A DNA stretch of 64,000 nucleotides from Algoriphagus aestuarii (lineage in GTDB: Bacteria > Bacteroidota > Bacteroidia > Cytophagales > Cyclobacteriaceae), in contig JAFIDK010000004.1 of assembly GCA_017051695.1 (NCBI GenBank), forward strand, positions 306,498 through 370,497, in the 5' to 3' direction. The stretch's first letter is position 1. Each line of letters starts with the position of its first letter. Below are positions 25,796 through 34,908 of this stretch, one piece after another. The position numbers and the translations under genes are program-made. The notes under the pieces were generated by a model. It was not told where the DNA came from. It was given only the letters and a program-made list of their open reading frames with translations, and did no database searches.

Positions 25796-28579
25796 ATGAA
25801 ATATTATTTACCACTACTCTTTTTACTAGGAGTAACTTTTAGCTCTTTTTCTCAATCCTATTCGATTCGTGGCAAGATCATCGAGTCTGGATCAGATCAA
25901 AGTATCCCGAATGCCACGGTATTATTGATGACCATCACGGATTCCACACAGGTGGACGGAATGATTTCCGACCTTGATGGGAACTTTGAGCTACAAGAAA
26001 TCAAAGAGGGTGAATTTTTACTTAAGGTCCAATATCTGGGCTACCAAGATCTGTTTAAAAACATACAGGTAAGTAGAGATCTTGATCTTGGCAATCTCAT
26101 GCTCAAGGAAACAGCGACTGATTTAGAGGAGGTAACCATCAGCGCAAGAAGGTCTACAGGGATCCAAAAAAGTGATACCACACTTTTCAATGCAGATGCA
26201 TATAAAACGATGAAAGACGCAAGTGCCCAGACGCTGGTAGAAAAACTTCCTGGCGTCACTATGATGGATGGGGCACTGCAGGCGCAAGGAGAGAATATCG
26301 CCCAAATTTTAGTAGACGGAAAACCATTTTTTGGAGGAGATGTGCAAACAGCCTTACAAAACCTACCGGCAGAGGTTATTCAAGGGATAGAGATTTTTGA
26401 CCAGAAAAGTGAAAAGGCGCAATTGAGTGGGTTTGACGACGGTGAGCGTCTAAAAACGATCAATATTATCACCAAGCCTAATAGAAGAAAAGGGCAATTT
26501 GGAAAAATATCAGCTGGATATGGTACCGATGACCGCTACTTATTAGGAGCCAGCATCAATGCTTTCAATGAAGACCAGAGAATCACTTTTACAGGTCTGA
26601 GCAATAATATCAATGTACAGGATTTCTCTTCGGATCCAAACGTACAAGGAAACAACCGACCTCAAAACGGTATTATCAAAACCAATATCCTAGGATTAAA
26701 CTATTCTGATCTTTGGGGAGAAAAGATCAAAGTCAGTGGTAGTTATTTGTTCAGGACTAGAGAAAACAATGGCATCTCAACGCTCTTTAGGGAATATGTT
26801 ACAGATTCTAACGAAGGCCAAACCTATACGGAAGACAGTCGAAATACCCGAACCAATCAGGATCATCGGTTTGACATGAGACTGGAATATAACATCAACG
26901 AGAACAATAGAATTGTGTATAGACCAAGGTTGTCGATAGCCAACGACAAGGAAAACTCAAGCTTTTTGGGTGAGTCTATGAATAATCTTGGGCCATTAAA
27001 CCAGACAGAAAACATACGTACTGCTGATAACGATGATTTCGACATTGACAACAGGCTATATTATGGCCATAAGTTCAGCAAAGCAGGAAGGTCATTGACC
27101 ATGCGTATGAATTTCGGATATCACTGGAACGATGACCTTGCCTTTAGAAGAGCTGAAAACACCTATTTCCAACCCGATCAAAGAACTGAGATTATCAACC
27201 AAAAAATCTCAAGAGACAGAACCGGAACAAACTGGCAAACCAGTGCATCATACACAGAACCTATCGGTAAAAACGGCCAAATGGAGCTGGAATATGAGAT
27301 AGGAAACCGTGCAGATGATTCAGATCAGCTGACTTTTGACATTCTCAATGAAGACCCTTTGGGATTGGATTTATCCCTGGACACTGCTTTGAGTAATACC
27401 TTTGAAAGCAAATACCTAACCCAGGAATTGGAACTTGGCTATCAATACCAATTGAAAAAAATGCAATTCCAGATAGAAGGTCAGTATCAAAATGCGAAAC
27501 TGCAGAATGACCAGTTCTTTCCGGCTCCATTCGATCTTCAAAGAACCTTTGAAAGTTTCCTCCCAACGGTACGTTTTGATTACAAGTTTTCGGATAACAC
27601 CAATATGGAGTTGGATTATGACACCAATACAGATGCACCGTCAGTTCAGCAACTCCAGGGGGTAATTGACAATTCCAATCCTTTGCAATTGAGAACAGGA
27701 AATCCAGACTTGGACCAATCCTATTCCAATAGAATCAGATTCCGTTTTAGAAGCAGAAATCCGGATACCGATCGGTCTTGGTTTATTTTCGCACAATCCC
27801 GATTGGTTGCAAACTCAATCGCAAACAGCTCCTTCATTGCGGAGGAAACGACTGAACTTCCCGGAGGAGTGATCTTGGAAAAAGGATCGCAACTTTTCCG
27901 ACCTGTCAACTTAGATGGATTTCAGGATTTCAGATCTTGGCTGAGTTATGGAATGCCGGTGGATTTCATCAAATCCAATTTGAATATCAACGGAGGATTC
28001 AGTTATAACAAAAGACCAGGTCAGGTAAATGGAGAATTGAGCTTTAACAATTCTGCAAGATTCAGCACAGGAATTTCTCTAAGCAGTAATATCAGTGACC
28101 AGATTGATTTCAACATATCAACCCGGATGTCATTCAATGATGTGGAAAACACTTTGAACCCGAGTTTAAACAACAAGTACTATAATCAATGGACCCGATT
28201 AAATTTCAGCTGGATCATTTGGGAAGGATTTGTTTACCGTCTGGACCTTAATCACCAGATCAATTCGGGACTTTCTGAGGGATTTGATAACAACTTCCTG
28301 TTGATGAATATGAGTGTAGGAAAGAAGGTCTTTAACAATCAAAGAGGTGAAATTTCTCTGAATGTTTATGACCTTTTGGGTCAAAATACCAGCGTAAGAA
28401 GAAATGTCACGGATGTTTACATTGAGGATGTTCAAAATAATGTTTTACAGCGATATTTTATGCTGACATTCTCTTTTAACCTCAGACGATTTAGTAAGGG
28501 AATGGACATGGATGACTATAATGACATGATCAACTCGGGAGGTGGAGATGGCCGTCGAGGTGGTCCTGATTCCATCTAA
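25796..28579 (+). CDS. TonB-linked outer-membrane beta-barrel protein with carboxypeptidase-like domain
   Basis: 927 aa with a signal peptide (to about SFSQ, residue 20). Residues 21-110 form a carboxypeptidase-regulatory-like domain (SIRGKIIESGSDQSIPNATVLL), then a plug region (ASAQTLVEKLPGVTMMDG, IAQILVDGKPFFGGD), then a long barrel and a glycine/arginine-rich tail (NSGGGDGRRGGPDSI). It resembles the OMP_b-brl_3 group, common in Bacteroidota beside regulators or alone, rather than SusC; no SusD gene follows. Ligand unknown. A strong bidirectional terminator follows. Confidence 0.88.
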   Translation: MKYYLPLLFLLGVTFSSFSQSYSIRGKIIESGSDQSIPNATVLLMTITDSTQVDGMISDLDGNFELQEIKEGEFLLKVQYLGYQDLFKNIQVSRDLDLGNLMLKETATDLEEVTISARRSTGIQKSDTTLFNADAYKTMKDASAQTLVEKLPGVTMMDGALQAQGENIAQILVDGKPFFGGDVQTALQNLPAEVIQGIEIFDQKSEKAQLSGFDDGERLKTINIITKPNRRKGQFGKISAGYGTDDRYLLGASINAFNEDQRITFTGLSNNINVQDFSSDPNVQGNNRPQNGIIKTNILGLNYSDLWGEKIKVSGSYLFRTRENNGISTLFREYVTDSNEGQTYTEDSRNTRTNQDHRFDMRLEYNINENNRIVYRPRLSIANDKENSSFLGESMNNLGPLNQTENIRTADNDDFDIDNRLYYGHKFSKAGRSLTMRMNFGYHWNDDLAFRRAENTYFQPDQRTEIINQKISRDRTGTNWQTSASYTEPIGKNGQMELEYEIGNRADDSDQLTFDILNEDPLGLDLSLDTALSNTFESKYLTQELELGYQYQLKKMQFQIEGQYQNAKLQNDQFFPAPFDLQRTFESFLPTVRFDYKFSDNTNMELDYDTNTDAPSVQQLQGVIDNSNPLQLRTGNPDLDQSYSNRIRFRFRSRNPDTDRSWFIFAQSRLVANSIANSSFIAEETTELPGGVILEKGSQLFRPVNLDGFQDFRSWLSYGMPVDFIKSNLNINGGFSYNKRPGQVNGELSFNNSARFSTGISLSSNISDQIDFNISTRMSFNDVENTLNPSLNNKYYNQWTRLNFSWIIWEGFVYRLDLNHQINSGLSEGFDNNFLLMNMSVGKKVFNNQRGEISLNVYDLLGQNTSVRRNVTDVYIEDVQNNVLQRYFMLTFSFNLRRFSKGMDMDDYNDMINSGGGDGRRGGPDSI

Positions 28580-28581
28580 AG

Positions 28582-28623
28582 AAAAATCCCCCAACTTTTC
28601 AAATGATCAATTGGGGGATTTTT
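28582..28623. terminator. strong terminator between convergent genes
   Basis: Perfect 13-bp stem AAAAATCCCCCAA / TTGGGGGATTTTT, 16-base loop, T-rich on both strands. It can end both the TonB-linked gene and the convergent cysteine-rich gene, whose stop lies two bases beyond it. Confidence 0.85.
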
Positions 28624-28624
28624 T

Positions 28625-28951
28625 TTATAGCATCATATTTTCGCATTCCTCCAAGCAGATTCTGCAGGATTCAGCGCATTTTTGACAATGGTCATGTTGG
28701 TGGCTTCCACAAATTTCTATGCAGGCTTCGCAAGCCTCTTTACAATTCACCAACAATTCCCCTCTATTTTCTGCTCCTGTTTCAAAGGCATAAATACAGT
28801 CTTTGCATGCATCGATGCACCTGCCACAGACTTTGACACAAGATTCCATTCCTAATATTTTTTGACATGCTTCTGCACATTTCATGCAATCCTCCATCGC
28901 CTGGGAGCATGAATCGATCAGGTTACTTTTTAACTGAATTATATCGCTCAT
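28625..28951 (-). CDS. four-helix-bundle copper-binding protein (DUF326/Csp-like)
   Basis: 108 aa with 18 cysteines and several histidines (CGSHQHDHC). The Cys residues recur as C-x3-C and C-x2-C along helices (DCMKCAEACQ, CVKVCGRCIDACKDC, CKEACEACIEIC, CQKCAESCRICLEEC), the pattern of DUF326 and of the copper storage proteins that line a four-helix bundle with thiolates. No signal peptide is visible, so a cytosolic form is likely. Expected role is copper(I) binding or storage; no copper exporter or sensor gene is adjacent. Confidence 0.9.
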   Translation of the reverse strand: MSDIIQLKSNLIDSCSQAMEDCMKCAEACQKILGMESCVKVCGRCIDACKDCIYAFETGAENRGELLVNCKEACEACIEICGSHQHDHCQKCAESCRICLEECENMML

Positions 28952-29252
28952 AATACTTGGGTTTTAGGATAACAAAACTTTTAAATCATGTTTTCATATT
29001 CAAAAAATCAAAAACAAAGCCAACATACGTGAAGAGCTCTAGACTCATTAAATTCTATCTATCAGGAAGTTAAACAGACATATAAGCGATCAACACTTAA
29101 ATTTCCGCTAGTTTTTCTGGGGTTATATATGCACGGTTTGTTGAGAAGAAGGTCAAACAAACCAATAGAAAAAGAAACTTTTCAAGAGGTAAAAGAATTA
29201 GGAAATATGCTTGAAGATTTCAGGCTCTATTCTATTTGAAAAAGAAACCAAC
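28952..29252. other. divergent intergenic region with inverted repeat
   Basis: Contains promoters for the cysteine-rich gene and the LLM oxidoreductase gene. An 8-bp inverted repeat GGTTTGTT / AACAAACC lies at 29135-29142 and 29156-29163. It falls inside a 36-codon ORF (29129-29239) starting MHGLLRRRSNKPIEK, which could be a small gene or a chance reading frame; I see no family support. Confidence 0.35.
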
Positions 29253-30245
29253 ATGTCAGTACCCTATTCTCTTCTCGACCTTTCGATAATTAGAGAAGAT
29301 TTTGATGCCAAAGATGCTTACGAAAGAAGTCTACAAATAGCTCGTCATGCAGAGCAACTTGGCTTTACTAGAATGTGGCTAGCTGAGCACCATAACATGG
29401 CTAATGTCGGAAGCTCTGCTCCGCAAATATTAATTGGTTATTTGGCCAATGGAACTTCAAAAATCCGTTTGGGTTCAGGAGGAATCATGCTCCCAAATCA
29501 CAGTCCATTGATTATTGCAGAGCAATTTGGGACACTTGCCACTTTGTATCCCAACAGGATCGATTTGGGATTAGGTCGAGCCCCTGGCACTGATCAAACC
29601 ACTGCGAATGCTCTTCGACGTGGCAGAATGGAGTCTGTCCAGGATTTCCCAAATGATCTGGATGATTTGCAGCGATATTTTTCTGAAGAAAACATCGGAT
29701 CGAAAGTGCGCGCATTTCCTGCAGAAGGAATAGATGTTCCGATCTATCTCCTTGGCTCAAGCATGAGTAGCGCAGTGCTAGCTTCGCAAAAAGGTCTTCC
29801 TTATGCTTTTGCAAGTCACTTTGCACCCGGGTATTTGATTAATGCTTCAAGATATTATCGTGAAAACTTCCAGCCTTCTGAATATTTGGAAAAACCATAT
29901 TTCATCTCTTGTGTCAATGTGATCGCAGCTGATACCGACGAGGAGGCGCATTATTTGGCCACGTCCTTTTATCAAACTGCTTTAGGTATCATTCGTGGCA
30001 AATCCTACCCGATGAAAAAGCCGGTGAAAAGCATGGAAGGAATCTGGACTGAACCGGAAGCCGCCGCTATCCAAAATATGATGGCATGCACCTTTATCGG
30101 CACCAAAGAATCCCTCAAATCGCAATTTGAAAACTTCTTCAACCAAGTAGAAGTCGATGAGTTGATGATCTCTACGAATATCTATGAGCCAGAAAAGCGG
30201 CTGAGATCGCTGGAGATTGCAGCAGAATTATTAGGATCAAACTAA
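29253..30245 (+). CDS. LLM-class flavin-dependent oxidoreductase
   Basis: About 330 aa from the ATG at 29253 (MSVPYSLLDLSIIRE); the in-frame TTG 42 bp upstream adds nothing family-like. It is a bacterial luciferase-like monooxygenase of the YhbW/MsnO8-like group: the start YSLLDLS, the segment FTRMWLAEHHNMANVGSSAP, and GSGGIMLPNHSPLIIAEQFGTLATLYP are characteristic, as is LGLGRAPGTDQ. It would use reduced flavin, probably FMN; the substrate is unknown. Cytoplasmic. Confidence 0.92.
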   Translation: MSVPYSLLDLSIIREDFDAKDAYERSLQIARHAEQLGFTRMWLAEHHNMANVGSSAPQILIGYLANGTSKIRLGSGGIMLPNHSPLIIAEQFGTLATLYPNRIDLGLGRAPGTDQTTANALRRGRMESVQDFPNDLDDLQRYFSEENIGSKVRAFPAEGIDVPIYLLGSSMSSAVLASQKGLPYAFASHFAPGYLINASRYYRENFQPSEYLEKPYFISCVNVIAADTDEEAHYLATSFYQTALGIIRGKSYPMKKPVKSMEGIWTEPEAAAIQNMMACTFIGTKESLKSQFENFFNQVEVDELMISTNIYEPEKRLRSLEIAAELLGSN

Positions 30246-30258
30246 GGAAAAGGCAATT

Positions 30259-30343
30259 ATGTCGAATTGAAACAACAATATAATAATTATTATGTAGTTT
30301 TAACTCGACATTTAATTAATATATTTGTAGAATAGATTCGACA
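30259..30343 (+). promoter_or_regulatory. promoter with three TGTCGA boxes before the AAA ATPase gene
   Basis: A good -7 box TATATTTG lies at 30320-30327, with a T-rich -33 region (TTTT) about 18 bp upstream. TGTCGA occurs at 30260-30265 and, inverted, at 30305-30310 (inside the -33/-7 spacer) and 30338-30343 (at the expected transcript start, five bases before the ATG). The outer pair forms ATGTCGA/TCGACAT around a perfect palindrome ATAATAATTATTAT (30280-30293). The layout suits repression by a protein binding TGTCGA. Confidence 0.5.
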
Positions 30344-30347
30344 AATT

Positions 30348-31544
30348 ATGGATATTCTATTCTCAAATTCTCAAAATCTTCTTTCTCAAGTTGGAGATAA
30401 ATTTTTCAGGTACCTTTTCAATAAAATAGATTGGAATCAACGAATGATCGCCATAAAAGGACCTAGAGGTTCTGGAAAGACAACTTTGATGTTACAGCGA
30501 ATTAAGTATGGGGTCAAATCCCCAGCTCAAGAAACTCTCTATTTTTCGGCTGATCATTACTGGTTTTACATTCATAATCTAGTTGAAACAACTCATACAT
30601 TCTATCAAAATGGTGGAAGATTCTTGTTTATTGATGAGGTTCATAAATACCCAAATTGGTCACGGGAGCTTAAGAATATTTATGACTCTTATCCTGATCT
30701 GAAAGTGGTATTCTCATCCTCTTCTGCATTGGATATTTATAGAGGTGAATCCGACTTGAGTCGTCGAGTGATTACTTATGAATTGCCAGGAATGTCTTTT
30801 CGAGAATACCTTAATCTAACTCAAGAACAAAATTTTGAACCTGTTTCTCTTTCTGAAATTCAAAATTCACATTCACAATTCTCTTTGGAGATCACCAATA
30901 AATTACAACCGCTACCTTTTTTCCGGGAATATTTAAAAAAGGGCTATCTTCCCATCATCACCGAGTCAAGTCCTGAAACTATCCCAATTTTCCTACAGCA
31001 AATCATTAACACTGTTGTAGAATCTGATCTGGCATTTATCGCTGATTACAATGCCGGAACTGCTTATAAAGTCAAAAAGTTACTTGGAGTTTTGGCAGAG
31101 TCAGTTCCTTTCAAGCCCAATGTATCTTCTATCGCCAGAAAAATAGAAACCAGCCGCGACTCAGTCTATGAATGGCTTAGCCAATTGGAAAAAGCAAGAT
31201 TGCTCAACTTCCTCATCACCGAAGGAAAGGGCGTTTCGCTTCTACAAAAACCCGATAAATTGTACTTGGAAAACACCAATCTCGCTTATGCATTAAAAGC
31301 CAGTCCTGAAACAGGTTCTGTGCGAGAGACATTCTTACTTAACCAGCTCAAAAATATCCAAAAAGAAGTGCGGTTACCTAAATCAGGGGACTTCCAAGTG
31401 GATGATCTAGTGATAGAAGTCGGTGGTAAAAACAAGGACGCAAGCCAAATCAACCACCTGGGAAACTACCTGATTGCTGCAGATGAGATAGAGCATGGTT
31501 TTGGCAATAAAGTACCGCTATGGGTGTTTGGCATGATGTATTGA
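30348..31544 (+). CDS. AAA-family ATPase with DUF4143 domain
   Basis: 398 aa. Walker A is GPRGSGKTT (about residues 39-47), Walker B is RFLFIDEVHKYPNW, and a sensor-like FSSSSALDI follows. A winged-helix-like middle (FKPNVSSIARKIETSRDSVYEWLSQLEKARLL in its parts) precedes the DUF4143 end with YLENTNLAYAL and the restriction-fold-like DDLVIEVGGKNKD, which in this family lines up with a PD-(D/E)XK-like core. These proteins are widespread and their function is not established. The gene has its own promoter and terminator and stands alone. Confidence 0.9.
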   Translation: MDILFSNSQNLLSQVGDKFFRYLFNKIDWNQRMIAIKGPRGSGKTTLMLQRIKYGVKSPAQETLYFSADHYWFYIHNLVETTHTFYQNGGRFLFIDEVHKYPNWSRELKNIYDSYPDLKVVFSSSSALDIYRGESDLSRRVITYELPGMSFREYLNLTQEQNFEPVSLSEIQNSHSQFSLEITNKLQPLPFFREYLKKGYLPIITESSPETIPIFLQQIINTVVESDLAFIADYNAGTAYKVKKLLGVLAESVPFKPNVSSIARKIETSRDSVYEWLSQLEKARLLNFLITEGKGVSLLQKPDKLYLENTNLAYALKASPETGSVRETFLLNQLKNIQKEVRLPKSGDFQVDDLVIEVGGKNKDASQINHLGNYLIAADEIEHGFGNKVPLWVFGMMY

Positions 31545-31574
31545 AAAACCCCGAGATTTTCACCTCAGGGTTTT
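31545..31574 (+). terminator. terminator after AAA ATPase gene
   Basis: Stem AAAACCCCGAG / CTCAGGGTTTT with one mismatch, 8-base loop, then TCTAGATTTCTTTTTT. It starts directly after the stop codon. Confidence 0.65.
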
Positions 31575-31668
31575 CTAGATTTCTTTTTTATTGATCTCTT
31601 GAGTCAGGAAATAAAACTTCCCATTTCCTTCTTTGTGAAACCTTTGCGGACTTTATGATTAAAAAAAA

Positions 31669-33915
31669 TCACCCACCAAATTGCTTTTTCAAAGCCGCCA
31701 ACTTTTCAGCCATAGAACCTTCAGATTCTTGTCGTTGAGGTTTTGAGGTCGGCCTTTTCTCCATCTTCTTTCCTCGCTCAGCAAATGGATCTGACTTCAT
31801 ACTCAAGCCTATTCTTTTACGAGGGATATCTACCTCCATCACTGTCACCTGTACTTTTTGGTTTACTGAAACGATCTCATTGGGATCTTTCACAAATCGA
31901 TCAGCCAAATGACTCAAATGAACCAAGCCATCTTGGTGCACTCCCACATCCACAAATGCCCCAAAGGCGGTGATATTCGTCACTACTCCAGGAAGTTTCA
32001 TCCCTGTTTTTAGATCGCCGATGCTATTTACTGATTCTTCAAAAGCAAAAACCTCAAAGCTTTCACGTGGATCCCTACCTGGCTTTGCCAATTCCGACAA
32101 AATATCCTGAAGTGTAGGCAAACCTACTGACTCAGAAACATAATTTTTCAAGACAATCCTTTTTCTCAGTTCTTCTGAACTCATCAAATCCGAAACAGAA
32201 GCATTTAATTCTGTTGCCATTTGCTCCACTAAAGCATAGCGCTCCGGGTGAACTGCAGATGAGTCCAGTGGATGCTTCGCTTGGCTGATTCTCAAGAATC
32301 CGGCTGCTTGCTCAAATGCTTTATCACCTAATCTCGGGACTTTCTTCAGCTGTGCCCGACTTTTAAATGGGCCATTCTCGTTTCGGAAATCCACGATATT
32401 CTGGGCCAAAGTGGGACCCAATCCTGACACATAAGTCAGCAGTTGTTTCGAAGCAGTATTAACCTCCACTCCTACTCCATTTACTGCAGACATCACAGTA
32501 TCATCCAGGGCATTTTTAAGTGCATTTTGATCGACATCGTGTTGGTATTGCCCAACACCAATGGATTTAGGATCGATTTTTACCAACTCAGCCAGAGGAT
32601 CCATCAAACGACGACCGATCGATACAGCTCCTCTTACCGTCAAATCCAGATCCGGGAATTCTTCCCTTGCGACATCCGAAGCAGAATAAATGGACGCCCC
32701 AGATTCATTCACCATGGTCACTATGACAGATTTAGGGAGCCCAAGACTCTTTACAAAAGTTTCCGTCTCCCGTCCAGCTGTACCATTGCCAATTGCGATT
32801 GCCTGAATGCTGAATTTTTCTACCAAACCTTTCACAGTCATTCCTGCCTCAGCACTTCTTTTTTGAGGTTCATGGGGGTAGATCGCTTCGTAATGCAAAA
32901 ACTGTCCTTGTGGCCCCAAGCAAACCAGTTTACAACCAGTACGAAATCCAGGATCAATTGCCATCACAGACTTCTGCCCTAGCGGTGCACCGAGCAAGAG
33001 CTGCTTTAGATTCTCTGTAAACACTTTAATTGCCTCTTCATCTGCCTTTCGTTTGGTCAGCAATCGAACCTCCGTTTCCATGCTCGGTTTCAGCAATCTT
33101 TTATAACAATCTTTGATTGCCTGTTTCACCTGATCCACAGACGAGTTTGCCGCATCTGCAAGAATCATTTTTTCCATTTGGAAAATGGCTGATGCTTCTT
33201 CTGGTACAGAGTCCAGCATCAGAAAAAGCTCTTTTTCACCTCTTCTCATCGCCAAAACACGATGTGATGGAGCCGTCTTTATAGGTTCTGACCAATCAAA
33301 ATAATCTTTGTATTTGATTGCTTCCTGTTCTTTTCCTGGAAGTACTTTCGAAGAAAAAACTCCCTCCTCCAAGAAAAGCTTTCTCATCTTCTCCCTCAAC
33401 TCCGCATTTTCATTGATCCATTCTGCTATGATATCCCGGGCACCTTGAAGTGCATCTTCGACAGAATTCACTTCCTTTTCAGAATCAATATATTTTCCAG
33501 ATTCTTTCTCCAAATCAATTGATTCCTGTGCAAATACCAACTCGGCAAGTGGCTCCAGCCCTTTTTCCCTGGCTATCGTAGCTTTCGTTCTGCGTTTGGG
33601 TTTATATGGCAAATAGATATCTTCCAACTTTGCCATCGTTTCCGCATCTTCCACTTTTTGCTTCAGTTCAGGAGTCAATTTCCCTTGCTCCTCTATGGAT
33701 TTCAATACAGCTTCTTTTCTCTTAGCAAGCTCCCGAAGTTGCAAGACCCGATCACGGATTGCAGCCACCTGTACCTCATCCAATTCACCCGTCGCTTCTT
33801 TTCTATATCGGGAAATAAAGGGAACTGTGCCGCCTTCATCCAATAGTTGAATGGTAGCGTTAACCTGAGATGGTTTAATATGGAGTTCTGTAGCTATTTG
33901 TACTTCGTAATTCAT
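31669..33915 (-). CDS. tex: Tex-family RNA-binding transcription accessory protein
   Basis: About 748 aa from the ATG at 33915 (MNYEVQIATEL). Domain order is that of Tex: N-terminal helical region (QVNATIQLLDEGGTVPFISRYRKEATG), a YqgF-like nuclease fold (KSVMAIDPGFRTGCKLVCLG), two helix-hairpin-helix motifs (GPTLAQNIVDFRNENGPF), and a C-terminal S1 RNA-binding domain (GAFVDVGVHQDGLVHLSHLAD). A basic tail follows. Tex binds nucleic acid and influences transcription and stress recovery. Monocistronic as far as seen. Confidence 0.95.
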   Translation of the reverse strand: MNYEVQIATELHIKPSQVNATIQLLDEGGTVPFISRYRKEATGELDEVQVAAIRDRVLQLRELAKRKEAVLKSIEEQGKLTPELKQKVEDAETMAKLEDIYLPYKPKRRTKATIAREKGLEPLAELVFAQESIDLEKESGKYIDSEKEVNSVEDALQGARDIIAEWINENAELREKMRKLFLEEGVFSSKVLPGKEQEAIKYKDYFDWSEPIKTAPSHRVLAMRRGEKELFLMLDSVPEEASAIFQMEKMILADAANSSVDQVKQAIKDCYKRLLKPSMETEVRLLTKRKADEEAIKVFTENLKQLLLGAPLGQKSVMAIDPGFRTGCKLVCLGPQGQFLHYEAIYPHEPQKRSAEAGMTVKGLVEKFSIQAIAIGNGTAGRETETFVKSLGLPKSVIVTMVNESGASIYSASDVAREEFPDLDLTVRGAVSIGRRLMDPLAELVKIDPKSIGVGQYQHDVDQNALKNALDDTVMSAVNGVGVEVNTASKQLLTYVSGLGPTLAQNIVDFRNENGPFKSRAQLKKVPRLGDKAFEQAAGFLRISQAKHPLDSSAVHPERYALVEQMATELNASVSDLMSSEELRKRIVLKNYVSESVGLPTLQDILSELAKPGRDPRESFEVFAFEESVNSIGDLKTGMKLPGVVTNITAFGAFVDVGVHQDGLVHLSHLADRFVKDPNEIVSVNQKVQVTVMEVDIPRKRIGLSMKSDPFAERGKKMEKRPTSKPQRQESEGSMAEKLAALKKQFGG

Positions 33916-34248
33916 ATGAAATGGAGATGGTACTCTTGATTTGAACTGCAAGTTAAGCCTCCTTTTTGAGACAAAAAGAACGAAATGTATCTCAAGTCAC
34001 TAAACTACTGTGAATGTGGAAGTAATTTTGGGTAATGTTAATAGTAGAAAGGTGATAAAAATGGAAGGTTTTAAAATTCTGAAATTGAAACAATCATTGT
34101 GATTAGTTTGATTGGAATAGAAATCAGGTTCTCGACTCCGATCGAACTAACATTATGGTTAAACAAAGGCCGATTTACTTTTAAATGAAAGTTAATGGAT
34201 GAAGTCCTAAAAACCTCGTAACTCAAATTTCGTAAATCGTACTTCTAT
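33916..34248. other. divergent intergenic region between tex and a TlpA-like gene
   Basis: About 330 bp. It must hold the tex promoter (minus) and the promoter for the thioredoxin-like gene (plus). No ORF worth calling and no clear inverted repeat; a TCGACTCCGATCGAAC stretch at about 34135-34150 faintly resembles the TCGA-rich intergenic repeats common in this phylum, but I do not call it. Confidence 0.35.
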
Positions 34249-34821
34249 ATGGATTGGAAAAAAGAAATCAAAAGCTGGGGGATCATGCTCAGCGTAGTGG
34301 CATTTTTATATTTTACGGGACTGCTACCTGTCGTAATTGGAGGTTTGCAATCGGTATTACTTTCTACAGGATTAATCAAGCCTTCCATAGAGCTGCCGGA
34401 TCTGACAGAGAAACAATTCGATTACAGAGGGAAATTTCTGACTTTTGACGGCGAGCAAATCAATTTGGAAAGTTACCGGGGGAAAACGCTTTTCATCAAC
34501 TTATGGGCTTCTTGGTGCGGACCCTGCAGAGCAGAGATGCCGCACATTTCGGAGCTTTATCAAGACGTAAAAGATGAATCCAACATAGAATTTCTTTTGG
34601 TAGGCATCGATCAGGACATCGAAAAAAGCAGAAAGTTTATAGAAGGCAAAAACTGGACTTTCCCTACTGCCCACGCAAGTTTTGGGCTAAACAAAAGTCT
34701 GGAGAGTGAGGCGATTCCTACGACACTCGTAGTAAATCCAGAGGGGGAAATAGTTTTTTATCAGCAAGGGATGAGCAACTTCAACACCACTGAATTCAAA
34801 GACTTCCTTCGTTCTTTATAG
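34249..34821 (+). CDS. TlpA-like membrane-anchored thioredoxin-fold protein
   Basis: 190 aa. One N-terminal hydrophobic anchor (about residues 10-37) is followed by a periplasmic thioredoxin fold of the TlpA/ResA type: FLTFDGEQINLESYRGKTLF, the redox motif WASWCGPCRAEMP, and the cis-Pro region SEAIPTTLVV. It would reduce or isomerise disulfides, for example in cytochrome c apoproteins. It is 87 bp upstream of the GH95 gene on the same strand but probably unrelated in role. Confidence 0.9.
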   Translation: MDWKKEIKSWGIMLSVVAFLYFTGLLPVVIGGLQSVLLSTGLIKPSIELPDLTEKQFDYRGKFLTFDGEQINLESYRGKTLFINLWASWCGPCRAEMPHISELYQDVKDESNIEFLLVGIDQDIEKSRKFIEGKNWTFPTAHASFGLNKSLESEAIPTTLVVNPEGEIVFYQQGMSNFNTTEFKDFLRSL

Positions 34822-34908
34822 CTATTACACCATCAGAGCGGATTTTTAAGTAATTTCTATTGTCGGAGGATTGTCTTTTTTGTAATCTTAAACCCAAACC
34901 CAAAATGT

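Noticed and set aside
32443-32982. 179-aa ORF antisense to tex
   Set aside because: Lies wholly inside a firmly identified gene on the other strand; Arg/Ser/His-rich composition typical of an antisense shadow.
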